Assembly: GCF_039134705.1 (NCBI RefSeq)
Contig: NZ_CP146256.1
Span: 3,162,001 to 3,226,000 of the forward strand
Direction: 5' to 3'
Length of the DNA stretch: 64,000 nt
From: Kineothrix sp. IPX-CK
Lineage (GTDB): Bacteria > Bacillota > Clostridia > Lachnospirales > Lachnospiraceae
Position numbers and translations under genes: made by a program. Positions 42,594 through 51,504 of this stretch are shown here, in pieces (the first letter of the stretch is position 1; each line of letters opens with the position of its first letter). A model generated the notes under the pieces. It was not told the origin of the DNA. It ran no database searches and worked only from the letters and a program-made list of their open reading frames with translations.

Positions 42594-44381
42594 ATGAATG
42601 CAAAGACAAAAATATTGGGAATTGCCCCCTATGAAGGAATGCAGGTTCTGATGAATCAAATTGCCCTTCAAAGAAGTGACATCGATCTCATGGTAGTTGT
42701 CGGGGATTTGGAAGAGGGCTCTGCCCTGGCACAGAAATACGCCGACGAAGATTTTGATGTCATCATTTCCCGCGGAGGTACTGCGGAGCTCATACGCCAA
42801 AAGTCCGACCTTCCCGTTATCGAAGTAACCATTTCGGTATACGATATCCTCCGGGCGATCAAGCTTGCCGAGAATTATACGAACAAATATGCATTGGTAG
42901 GCTTTCCTTCCATTACACAGGAAGCGACTTTTATTTCCAGTCTCCTCCAATATAACATCGATATATTTACTATCCACAACGAGCAGGAAGGAATAAAGGT
43001 TTTATCCGGCCTGGCTCAGGAGGGTTATCAAATGGTACTTTGCGATATGATCACCAATTCCCTCTCTCATAGATACGGTTTGACCTCGATTCTCATTACA
43101 TCCGGCAGCGAGAGTATTCAGGATGCCTTTAACCGTGCGGTCCAGACCGTATCCGACTATAAACAATATACCCTTTGGACAGATTTTTATAAGTTAGTTC
43201 TGGAAGAGAATCCAACTTACATTTTTGTATTCGATGATAATAAAGAAATGATCTATTTTTCCAGAAATTATTCTTTCAGTAAAATAGTAATAGAAGAAAT
43301 GAAGAAAAGGATTCCGGAGCTCATTACTGATACCGTCAAAAAATATCATCAGGAGGATAACGGTTTAATCCTGGCCGTAAGCGGCCTGTGCAAAAAGCTG
43401 GGAGGTAAGAATCATTATATTTATTATATCAATCCGCGAAAGGTTCCTCTTGCCCTCACCAAAAACGGTATACGATATATTGACAAGGATGAAGCATTTG
43501 ATAAATTCTTTAACAGTTTTTATGGTATTGCTCATTCCTCCCATAATCTGGAAATGTCAATCGACGAATATGCAAACGCTTCACAACCCATTATGATTCT
43601 GGGTGAGGGCGGAACCGGCAAAGACCAGATGGCCAGACTCATATATGCCAAAAGTCCGCTTTCGAATAATCCTCTGGCAATTATCGATTGCGCGCGGATC
43701 AACACTAAGGCATGGACATTCCTTACCGAGCACAACAACTCTCCGCTGAGCGATACTAACACTACCATCTACATTCGCTCTATGGAGATCCTGTCCGAAG
43801 ATCAGTTCAATGAATTATTCTCTATCATAAGAGATTTGAATTTATACAAAAGAAATCGAATGATTTTTACTTTTTCCTACGGAGATGACGGCAACATAAC
43901 TCCCCGGTGCCGTCATCTCATCAATCATTATTCCTGCCTGACGATGCACATACCGCCTCTCAGGAATCGTTTGGGCGAGATTCCTAATCTTGTCAGTCTG
44001 TATATCAGTAACTTGAATATCCAGCTCGCCAAGGAAATTATCGGCCTGGAAGCCAAGGGACTTGAATTACTGCAAAACTACGATTGGCCGGATAATTTTA
44101 ACCAATTCAAACGAATATTGAACGAGCTTGTAACCGTGACGACCACTCCCTATATAAAAGCGGTGACCGTTGCGGAAATACTGCGGAAGGAAAAACCACA
44201 GTTTCCTTCCGTAACGGGAGAATGTCCGTTTGATCTTACAAAAACGTTGGAAGAAATCAACTTGGAAATCGTTCAAAGGGTGATGGCAGAAGAAAACGGT
44301 CACCAGACAGCCGCCGCAAACCGCCTGGGCATAAGCCGTTCCACGCTATGGCGTATGCTGCAGAAGGTATCCGAAAAATAA
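42594..44381 (+). CDS. PrpR-type transcriptional regulator with degenerate AAA+ domain
   Basis: This 595-residue protein has a PrpR N-terminal ligand domain (about 1-190), a PAS-like segment (about 195-310), an AAA+-like domain (about 315-515) and a Fis-type helix-turn-helix (TAAANRLGISRSTLWRML, about 572-589). The AAA+ domain is unusual: Walker A is GEGGTGKD, the Walker B region reads TIYIRSMEIL without the acidic pair, and the GAFTGA sigma-54 contact loop is missing, although PPLRNR is kept. It therefore probably does not activate sigma-54. The start at 42594 follows AAAGGGA; a TTG at 42567 overlaps a repeat box. It likely senses an acid sugar and controls the divergent operon. Confidence 0.88.
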   Translation: MNAKTKILGIAPYEGMQVLMNQIALQRSDIDLMVVVGDLEEGSALAQKYADEDFDVIISRGGTAELIRQKSDLPVIEVTISVYDILRAIKLAENYTNKYALVGFPSITQEATFISSLLQYNIDIFTIHNEQEGIKVLSGLAQEGYQMVLCDMITNSLSHRYGLTSILITSGSESIQDAFNRAVQTVSDYKQYTLWTDFYKLVLEENPTYIFVFDDNKEMIYFSRNYSFSKIVIEEMKKRIPELITDTVKKYHQEDNGLILAVSGLCKKLGGKNHYIYYINPRKVPLALTKNGIRYIDKDEAFDKFFNSFYGIAHSSHNLEMSIDEYANASQPIMILGEGGTGKDQMARLIYAKSPLSNNPLAIIDCARINTKAWTFLTEHNNSPLSDTNTTIYIRSMEILSEDQFNELFSIIRDLNLYKRNRMIFTFSYGDDGNITPRCRHLINHYSCLTMHIPPLRNRLGEIPNLVSLYISNLNIQLAKEIIGLEAKGLELLQNYDWPDNFNQFKRILNELVTVTTTPYIKAVTVAEILRKEKPQFPSVTGECPFDLTKTLEEINLEIVQRVMAEENGHQTAAANRLGISRSTLWRMLQKVSEK

Positions 44382-44417
44382 GACATACATTTTTATGTAA
44401 TTGGAGCGCTTTTCTAT

Positions 44418-44644
44418 GATTAGGGTGTCAAAAGGTCCTTTTTAAATATATTCGGGCCAATATGATCAAAACAAAAAGACTCCTGCGTCGAATTCCAATA
44501 TATAAGAAGTTCTAATTCTCAGTCCATTTGAACCAAACATACCAGAGAAAGAACTTCTAAATATTTTCATAGGCGCAGTCGTTCTTTTTGTTTTGGTCAT
44601 ATTGGCCTGAGACGTTCGCAAAAGGAACTTTTGACACCCTAATC
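44418..44644. mobile_element. MITE-like palindromic element, copy 2
   Basis: This 227-bp segment has the same ends as copy 1 (GATTAGGGTGTCAAA and TTTTGACACCCTAATC) and the same internal blocks in reverse order, so it is inserted in the opposite orientation. The AGAAGTTCT/AGAACTTCT inner palindrome and GGCGCAGTCG block are shared. Flanks share only CTAT (44414-44417 and 44645-44648), a shorter possible duplication than in copy 1. It lies between two converging genes and could act as a bidirectional terminator. It has no coding capacity and fills most of the 44382-44701 gap. Confidence 0.8.
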
Positions 44645-44701
44645 CTATTACACAAAAAACTCAGCTCCACTTTTCAGATCACCCGATTCTCTCTATTAAG
44701 T

Positions 44702-46288
44702 TCATACACTAAATTCCAATCTTTCAAGACAAACCTCACCTTCCAAAGACATGATCTTCACAGCTCCGGAGCCATCGGATAACGTTGCTTCTATCTCTGC
44801 GCACTCCTGCTCAACCGCAAATTCTTTCAGGCTGCTATCATCTGTTCTGCCAACTCCAAGTATTCCGCCGGAATAACCTTTTGCAAATTTTAACTTTAAA
44901 CGAACTTTCCGCCCCGGTTCAACCGTATAGCATACAAACTCACTTTTACTTAGGATTACCCCGTAGCGATCCCACTGGCAATCGAATACATACCGTTTCT
45001 CTTTCGCTGCTTCTAATTCCACTAATTTCATTCCGCAGCCGCTTCTATAACTGATTTCTGCATTTTCTCCGCAGCATCCGCTAAAGGATGTTCCTCCTCC
45101 GGGATATTCGTCAAAGTCGCTGGCCCGCATGCTAAAGGGCGCATGTCGCAGCACATGATTGGTCACTTCTATATGTTCTGTACAATTATCTAATTTGCAG
45201 TTCTCCAGATATTCATCAAAAATTCTCCAGGCAGCTTCAAATCCGGGATGTACTCCCCCGCCAATATAGTCTAATACTTTTTGATAATCCTTTGGCCTGT
45301 TAATAGAATATGGCGAATTCGAGCAACTCATTTTTTTCCACGGCCAAAGATTGTATCCAATACCGGCAGATTCTGCCAGCGGATAAATAGCGGCATACCA
45401 TTCATTTATATTTTCTCCGGACTCGCCAAGCCAAAGCGCCACATCCAATTCATTCGATTTATCAATATATTTTTTTAGGCATTTGATATCAGGAATTTCC
45501 GCATACCGGTGAAAATGCAACACCATATTTCCATCAAATTTTTTCGTAAATATACTTAAATCCGCCGCCCAATGAGCTCCTTCAATACTGAACATATGCT
45601 TTTGATCAATTTTACGGATTTCAGCAATCGCATGTTCATAAAATAATGTCAATCGAGGAAATAAATAATCAAAATTACCGTTTCCTGTGTTTGGCGGCGC
45701 GATCGGTTCATTCAGTAAATCGTATCCGCCTACTACCGCTCTGTCTTTATATCGTTCTGCCAGCGTTTTCCATAAATCGATCGCCTTATCCCAACTGTCC
45801 GAATCAATAAAAAGGCGGGGGACATTATCTATACAATCATCAATATTGGCACCGGTCTGACCTCCCGGAGCACCATGCAAGTCCAAAAAGGCATAAATTC
45901 CCGCCTCCTCGCACCATGAAAGACAATTATCCAGCAACTGAAATCCTTCTTCTTTATAACGGATTCCCGGACCATCTTCCATAAAAAGCCGATACATGAA
46001 CGGTATGCGGACAGAATTATATCCAAGCTCTGCCATTTTTAAAATATCTGATCTCGTTATATAATTTTCCCGGAACTTTACCCAGAAAGCATCTGCATAT
46101 TTTTTTCCCGTCAACTGTTCCACAACCTGCTCTATACGGCGCGGTCTGTCAAAGCGCTCACTGTCGACGCTCCACATATATCCTTCCTGCAGCATCCAAT
46201 TACCGAGTCCCCAGCCTTTCAAGAGAATTTCTTCCCCATTCCCATTATTTATTTTTTTACCTTTGGCATATAAAAAACCATTTATCAT
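44702..46288 (-). CDS. GH5 family glycoside hydrolase with C-terminal beta domain
   Basis: The 528-residue protein has a GH5-type barrel with acid/base E194 in YDLLNEPIAPP and nucleophile E289 in LWLGESGEN, plus the conserved HGAPGGQTG near 138-146 seen in exo-beta-glucanase-like members. After about residue 385 there is a beta-rich domain that may bind carbohydrate. There is no signal peptide, so it acts on imported beta-linked oligosaccharides. GGAG stands eight bases before the ATG at 46288; upstream codons to 46321 are not needed. It is the last gene of the CUT1 operon starting at 49461. Confidence 0.9.
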   Translation of the reverse strand: MINGFLYAKGKKINNGNGEEILLKGWGLGNWMLQEGYMWSVDSERFDRPRRIEQVVEQLTGKKYADAFWVKFRENYITRSDILKMAELGYNSVRIPFMYRLFMEDGPGIRYKEEGFQLLDNCLSWCEEAGIYAFLDLHGAPGGQTGANIDDCIDNVPRLFIDSDSWDKAIDLWKTLAERYKDRAVVGGYDLLNEPIAPPNTGNGNFDYLFPRLTLFYEHAIAEIRKIDQKHMFSIEGAHWAADLSIFTKKFDGNMVLHFHRYAEIPDIKCLKKYIDKSNELDVALWLGESGENINEWYAAIYPLAESAGIGYNLWPWKKMSCSNSPYSINRPKDYQKVLDYIGGGVHPGFEAAWRIFDEYLENCKLDNCTEHIEVTNHVLRHAPFSMRASDFDEYPGGGTSFSGCCGENAEISYRSGCGMKLVELEAAKEKRYVFDCQWDRYGVILSKSEFVCYTVEPGRKVRLKLKFAKGYSGGILGVGRTDDSSLKEFAVEQECAEIEATLSDGSGAVKIMSLEGEVCLERLEFSV

Positions 46289-46343
46289 TCTATTTCTCCT
46301 TTCATCTGCATCTTCTATCAAACTGCCTCGAGCCTCGCAGCCC

Positions 46344-47174
46344 TTATCCCTTTACTGCTCCGTCTGCAATACCTTTCATGATATTCTTCTGGAAAATTAC
46401 ATAAAGAAGGATTGCCGGCAATGCTGCTAATATCAATGCACTCAGAATAGCGGTCCAGTCACTGCTGTATTGCCCGAATAAAGTATTGGTAGACAACAGC
46501 AACGTGTACTTTTTATTATCGGAAATAATAATAAGAGGCAAAAGAAAATCATTCCATACCCATAGCATATTGGTAATACAAACAGTGGCGGTCGTTGCCT
46601 TCAGCATCGGAAATACGACCAGAAAAAAAGTCTGTAAAGAATTACATCCGTCTATCGCCGCAGCTTCTTCCATTTCAATAGGAATTCCTTTTACAAATCC
46701 GTAATAAATGAAAATTGCCATACTTTCACCCAGGCCTGCATATATCAATGCCAGGCCGACCAATGAATTCTTAATTCCCAGCGCTAAAACTACCTTGTAC
46801 AAAGGAATCATAATGGAACTAAAGGGAATCAGCATGGAAAACACAAACATCGCAAACAAAAATTTCGATAGGCGCGTTTTTGTACGGCACATTTTCCAGC
46901 CGGCAAGCGATGAAAACAATGCCATAAAAAATACGGCCAGGACCGCGAGAAATACCGTATTTCCCAAACTCCTGAAATAAGACATCTTCTCCAGGGATCT
47001 TATATAGTTATCAAAATATAATTTACTCGGAAGCGACAGCACATTGCTGAGCAGCTCGCCATTTGACTTAAAAGAATTAATGAAAGCCAATATCAGCGGG
47101 AAGCTTGTGAACAACCCTATTATAATTAACAATAACGTGATAAATATCTGATAGTGTTTTCTGCTCCCTCTCAT
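46344..47174 (-). CDS. Sugar ABC transporter permease, MalG type (CUT1)
   Basis: The 276-residue membrane protein has six helices, the EAA loop EEAAAIDGCNSLQTFFLVVFPMLKA near 160-185 and the C-terminal MKGIADGAVKG tail. Its ATG overlaps the stop of the MalF-type gene (ATGA). Together they would import the substrate of the GH5 enzyme. No ATPase gene is present. Confidence 0.92.
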   Translation of the reverse strand: MRGSRKHYQIFITLLLIIIGLFTSFPLILAFINSFKSNGELLSNVLSLPSKLYFDNYIRSLEKMSYFRSLGNTVFLAVLAVFFMALFSSLAGWKMCRTKTRLSKFLFAMFVFSMLIPFSSIMIPLYKVVLALGIKNSLVGLALIYAGLGESMAIFIYYGFVKGIPIEMEEAAAIDGCNSLQTFFLVVFPMLKATTATVCITNMLWVWNDFLLPLIIISDNKKYTLLLSTNTLFGQYSSDWTAILSALILAALPAILLYVIFQKNIMKGIADGAVKG

Positions 47175-48049
47175 AGTTCTTCCTCCTTACTCTGTGTGGT
47201 CTTTAACTGAATCGCAGTAATGATCAGAATAATCAAAAACAGGACGGTCGACTTTGCCGTTGCATATCCATATCTTATATTCCCTCTGAAGGCCTCTTCA
47301 TAAATATTAACTGCAACTGATTGTGTCGCTCTTCCGGGGCCTCCGCCCGTCAGCGAATAAATGACGTCAAAAACCTGGAAGGATGAATTCAACGTCCAAA
47401 ATAAACAAACTGTCAACGCCGGTTGTATTAGCGGAAAAGTTACATTCCAAAATTTCTCCCATCCATTTGCTCCGTCCAATTCGGCCGCTTCCAATAAATG
47501 AGTTGGTACGCCCTGCAATCCTGCCATATATATAATCATTAAGTAACCGACACATCCCCATGAAGCAACGATGATAATTGATAAAAACGCATAGCGGGTA
47601 TCTCCTACCCAAGACTGGTCCAGGAATTTCCATCCCCAGTTATCTGCCATATAGTAAAGTACTTTATAAAAAATAAATCGCCACATGTATCCGCCTATGA
47701 TCATGCTTATCATATTAGGAAGGCAGAAAATTGTTCGGAAAAATCCCTTCCCCTTTTTGACCGACTCAACAGTAACCGCCAGCACCAAAGCCATAACATT
47801 TGCAATAACCAGCAATACTACTACATATTTAATCGTAAATACCACGGATTGCCAGAAATAATCATCCGACAACATCTCACGAAAGTTTTTCAACCCAATA
47901 AAATCATATTCTTTACTCAACCCATTCCAATTTGTCATTGAATAGAATATCCCGGTAACCGCCGGATAAAGCTTGAATACCGCATATACAGCCAAGGCCG
48001 GCAGCGCAAATATAATCAGGCTGAAATTTTGTTTCCTTTTGCTTTGCAT
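47171..48049 (-). CDS. Sugar ABC transporter permease, MalF type (CUT1)
   Basis: This 292-residue membrane protein has the N-terminal NFSLIIFALPALAVYAVFKLYPAVTGI helix, the FYSMTNWNGLS motif common in MalF-type proteins and the EAA loop LEAAELDGANGWEKFWNVTFPLI near 190-212. A stem-loop (48096-48127) separates it from the binding-protein gene. GAGG precedes the ATG. Confidence 0.92.
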   Translation of the reverse strand: MQSKRKQNFSLIIFALPALAVYAVFKLYPAVTGIFYSMTNWNGLSKEYDFIGLKNFREMLSDDYFWQSVVFTIKYVVVLLVIANVMALVLAVTVESVKKGKGFFRTIFCLPNMISMIIGGYMWRFIFYKVLYYMADNWGWKFLDQSWVGDTRYAFLSIIIVASWGCVGYLMIIYMAGLQGVPTHLLEAAELDGANGWEKFWNVTFPLIQPALTVCLFWTLNSSFQVFDVIYSLTGGGPGRATQSVAVNIYEEAFRGNIRYGYATAKSTVLFLIILIITAIQLKTTQSKEEEL

Positions 48050-48095
48050 ATAAAGTACCTCTTCTTTTTATGTGCTGTATTTCCAATAAGTTATT

Positions 48096-48127
48096 TCAAG
48101 CGTGCAGAGATGTTTCCGCACGCTTGA
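48096..48127 (-). promoter_or_regulatory. Stem-loop after the binding-protein gene (GH5 operon)
   Basis: TCAAGCGTGC (48096-48105) and GCACGCTTGA (48118-48127) form a perfect 10-bp stem with a 12-base loop between the binding-protein stop and the permease start. No T tract follows. Confidence 0.65.
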
Positions 48128-48141
48128 GAAATCACACACTC

Positions 48142-49461
48142 TTATTTCGAAAGTTCATTTGCTTCTTTGAATGCACCGTCAAGGCGTTCTATAATTCCGT
48201 CAACGTCTACGCTTCCGACATACAACTCCTGAAGCAGCCTTCCCTGCTCGTCTGTTACCGAAGACGGAAGCACCAAATCCTGATAAGAACGTCCCTCTTC
48301 CACATATTTATATGCATCCTGCACCCATGATGCCGTTTCAAATGCATGAATGGAAGATATCGGATTAAATCCACAAGCCTGGAACAATGCCGATGAATCG
48401 TTATCGTCTAACACATAATTTGCAAACTTTAAGGCCAATTCTTTTTCAAGACCGTTGGCATATACCCCTAATACCGTAGATGTAGCGAGATTAATTCTGG
48501 TACACTCCGGATTATTGTTGACAGGTAATGCAAATACCCCCAGCTGCATATCGGGATTCGTTGTCATTATCGTATTGGCCGACCAAGTTCCCTGAACGAA
48601 CATCGCTGCTGCTCCATTGGCAAAATCTGCAGCTCCGACTTCCGCCCCTTCTTCCATCGCCCGCTTAGTACCATTTTCCATGATCAAATTGATAACATCA
48701 AAGATTTCTCTGACCTCCTCGTAAGATGCTTCATCTTTGTACATACGCTCCAGCCAATCCGGAAGTTCCCCTGTCGTTTTCCCGCCCAGTGTTACCGCTG
48801 TCATGAGCTGAGGAACCCACTGCTCCTGAAATGCTAACAGGAAGGGGGTATAACCTTTTTCCTGCAATGCCACACAGACTGCTTTCAGCTCATCCAACGT
48901 TTCAGGCGGCGTAACTCCGGCATCTTCAAACATCTGCTTATTATACAAAACACTCCATGCCGTACTTTCGATCGGAACTCCCATTACTTTCCCATCGACT
49001 GTAACGGTCTCTTTTACATTATCATATACTTTTGCAATGCTCTCTTCATTCGTCAAATCGGTTAAATATCCTGCATTTGCGTATGTTTGAATATTATTGG
49101 CCTGAATTGTAAATAAGTCCGGTGTATCATCGCCGGTCAATCTCGCCTGAAGAATACTATCATATTGGTCCGCGCTGGGCATTTCAAGATTTATAGTAAC
49201 TTTGACATTTTCTTCTGCCAGCATCTTCGCCTCAAACTGGTCGCAGTAATCTTCCCATTGATCCATATACTGAGGAAAGCTCATCATGATATTAAGCTCA
49301 ACCTCCTTAGCAGGAGCAGTTTCTGAAGAAACATCTTCTACAGAGGCCGTTTCTTCCGCCTCGCCTGCTTTACTGCCAGCCGAAGTATTTTCCCCGCCAT
49401 TACCACATGCCGTTAGCGTCATGGCCAGTAACAACATCATTGATACTAATTTCTTTTTCAC
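48142..49461 (-). CDS. Sugar ABC transporter substrate-binding lipoprotein
   Basis: The 439-residue protein is read from GTG at 49461 (VKKKLVSMMLLLAMTLTACGNG), nine bases after GGAGG, giving a lipoprotein signal with lipobox LTAC. The mature part is a family 1 solute-binding protein (MMSFPQYMDQW near the start, FVQGTWSANTIM near the ligand site). The frame is open to 49524, but that start precedes the ribosome site. It is the first gene of the GH5 operon, divergent from the YesM/YesN genes, which probably activate it. Confidence 0.92.
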   Translation of the reverse strand: MKKKLVSMMLLLAMTLTACGNGGENTSAGSKAGEAEETASVEDVSSETAPAKEVELNIMMSFPQYMDQWEDYCDQFEAKMLAEENVKVTINLEMPSADQYDSILQARLTGDDTPDLFTIQANNIQTYANAGYLTDLTNEESIAKVYDNVKETVTVDGKVMGVPIESTAWSVLYNKQMFEDAGVTPPETLDELKAVCVALQEKGYTPFLLAFQEQWVPQLMTAVTLGGKTTGELPDWLERMYKDEASYEEVREIFDVINLIMENGTKRAMEEGAEVGAADFANGAAAMFVQGTWSANTIMTTNPDMQLGVFALPVNNNPECTRINLATSTVLGVYANGLEKELALKFANYVLDDNDSSALFQACGFNPISSIHAFETASWVQDAYKYVEEGRSYQDLVLPSSVTDEQGRLLQELYVGSVDVDGIIERLDGAFKEANELSK

Positions 49462-49633
49462 TATAATAATCCTCCTTCTAAAATAACTTCTCACTTTAAA
49501 CACTTTGCCTAAGTTACAATGCAATTATATTATTTATTTGGATAAATTTCATTGTCATAAACGGTTCTCTCTTATTGTACATTTTTAATATTGTGCATTT
49601 TAACATCAAACCCTGCCATAAAATGCAAATCTA

Positions 49634-49662
49634 TTTACATCTCTCACTTGCTTGGATATAAT
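49634..49662 (+). promoter_or_regulatory. Sigma-A promoter of the first yesM/yesN pair
   Basis: TTTACA (49634-49639) and TATAAT (49657-49662) are 17 bases apart, 70 bases before the kinase ATG at 49732; this also rules out the longer frame starting at 49591. Confidence 0.75.
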
Positions 49663-49731
49663 AATCACTATATAAACACAGATAACAGTTATGTACTTCC
49701 TGACAACAGCTCAAATTCGAAAAAGGCAACT

Positions 49732-51504
49732 ATGATGAAAATATCCATTCAAAAAAGAATCTTAGGCTCGATGCTATTAATATCAATGATTCCTATTTTA
49801 CTGCTGGCCTATTTTACTTTAAATATATCTCAAAAGAATATGCAAAATCAATTAATACAAACAAGAATCCTGGGCATGAATTGGATGAATGATAAACTAA
49901 CTACGGAATTAGGCGGATATGCCGATTTGTTCTATTCCTTTGAAATCAACAAGAAAATCAAACAAGGTCTTATTTCCTGGGTGATCGGCAACAATTCAAT
50001 TGACAGTATTCTGCCTGATATCCGAAATAATTTTGAAGATGCGCTGAATACCGATGCCAATATACTTTCCGTTGAAATATATAATTATCTGACCGGGGAC
50101 GGATACATAGCAACTCGAAAAAGTTTTCAAAATGGTACATGGGATAACATGGATACGGTCTGGAATTCAAGGGATACTGCTTTACAATCCAATATTGTCG
50201 TCAGAAGAGACGGTTCCGATTTCGTTGTAATGCATCAGATTAATGAATTCACTACAGGTAAAAAAATAGCAGTATTAGTCATTCGTTTGAATAAACACTC
50301 ATTTGCAGACACTATACAGAAAAATATCGAAGAAGGGGAAAGCGCCATTCTTTTCAATGATGAGGATTTGATTCTCGCAGAACTCGGTAATTATCAAAAT
50401 GTACCAGTTCAGAATAATTATATCGATATAATGCAGCGGATAAAAGAAGAGCCCTCCGGTATTTTTGCTGAAAATAATCATTTTTATTTTTACGAATCCA
50501 TTAATAAGGGAAAATTGAACCTGCTTTATATTGTCCCTGATCAATTAATCAGGAATCAATTAAAAGATACTGTTACAATCGCATTTATCATTATGATATT
50601 TTCTCTGCTCGCAGCGTCATTATTATCCGTCTTATTTTCCGAAATCATCAGTAAGCCTATCATTACATTGAGCAAAAAAATGCAGACAACAGATATTCAT
50701 AATTTTGCTGCGGATGTTCCGATAAACCGAAACGATGAAATCGGCTTGCTTCAGGAAAGTTTTGAAAATATGATGACCCGTAATCAGGAACTGGTCACTC
50801 GGGAATACCAACGTGAAATAGAAAAAAGAAACGCACAGCTCAGAGCTTTGCAGGCACAAATCAATCCGCATTTTTTATATAATACATTGCAAGTCATCGG
50901 AGGAATGTCCCTGTCAGGAAAGAGCGAGCATATATATTCTGTTGTAACAGCATTAAGTGACATACTGCGGTATGCGATCAGTTTCGAGCGGGAATCCGTT
51001 ACGCTTGAACAAGAAATTACTTATTTAAAAAGTTATATTTCAATACAAAATAACAGATTTGACCATCGGCTTCAATTTGAAACAGAAATCGCTCCACGGG
51101 CAATGCAGTCATATATACCGAAACTAATTCTGCAGCCGCTTGTTGAAAATTGTCTCGAGCATGGACTTAATAAAAAAAACGAGGATTGGAAAATACAGCT
51201 TAACGCTTATGAAGATACCACATCAGACAGCTTAATTATTACTGTTTCCGATAACGGTCTCGGTATGGATCCCGCACAGCTCGATACGATCCGTTCTTCA
51301 TTAGCTTCAAGCAATAAGGAAACATTAAGTTCTTCCTCTCATATCGGATTAAGTAATGTTCATTCAAGAATCCGCATCATGTCCGGTCCTGAATATGGTT
51401 TGAGCATTCAAAGTAATCAAAATGAGGGCACTACGATAACAATAAAAACAAAGCTGCTGGGGAAGAAAGAATTATGCGAAACGGAAAATACACAACAATA
51501 TTAA
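49732..51504 (+). CDS. Sensor histidine kinase, YesM type
   Basis: The 590-residue kinase has a transmembrane helix near 12-32, an extracellular sensor region (about 33-275), a second helix near 285-307, a HAMP-type linker, the His_kinase motif with QINPHFLYNTLQ (phospho-accepting His) and an ATPase domain with ENCLEHG and DNGLGM. YesM kinases sense extracellular sugars or binding-protein complexes and pass phosphate to an AraC-type regulator. AAAAGG lies five bases before ATG 49732. It overlaps the regulator gene by 31 bases. Confidence 0.94.
   Translation: MMKISIQKRILGSMLLISMIPILLLAYFTLNISQKNMQNQLIQTRILGMNWMNDKLTTELGGYADLFYSFEINKKIKQGLISWVIGNNSIDSILPDIRNNFEDALNTDANILSVEIYNYLTGDGYIATRKSFQNGTWDNMDTVWNSRDTALQSNIVVRRDGSDFVVMHQINEFTTGKKIAVLVIRLNKHSFADTIQKNIEEGESAILFNDEDLILAELGNYQNVPVQNNYIDIMQRIKEEPSGIFAENNHFYFYESINKGKLNLLYIVPDQLIRNQLKDTVTIAFIIMIFSLLAASLLSVLFSEIISKPIITLSKKMQTTDIHNFAADVPINRNDEIGLLQESFENMMTRNQELVTREYQREIEKRNAQLRALQAQINPHFLYNTLQVIGGMSLSGKSEHIYSVVTALSDILRYAISFERESVTLEQEITYLKSYISIQNNRFDHRLQFETEIAPRAMQSYIPKLILQPLVENCLEHGLNKKNEDWKIQLNAYEDTTSDSLIITVSDNGLGMDPAQLDTIRSSLASSNKETLSSSSHIGLSNVHSRIRIMSGPEYGLSIQSNQNEGTTITIKTKLLGKKELCETENTQQY

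Noticed and set aside
44414..44648. CTAT target-site duplication around MITE copy 2
   Set aside because: Only four bases match, against seven around copy 1, so it may be chance; not counted as evidence of insertion mechanism.
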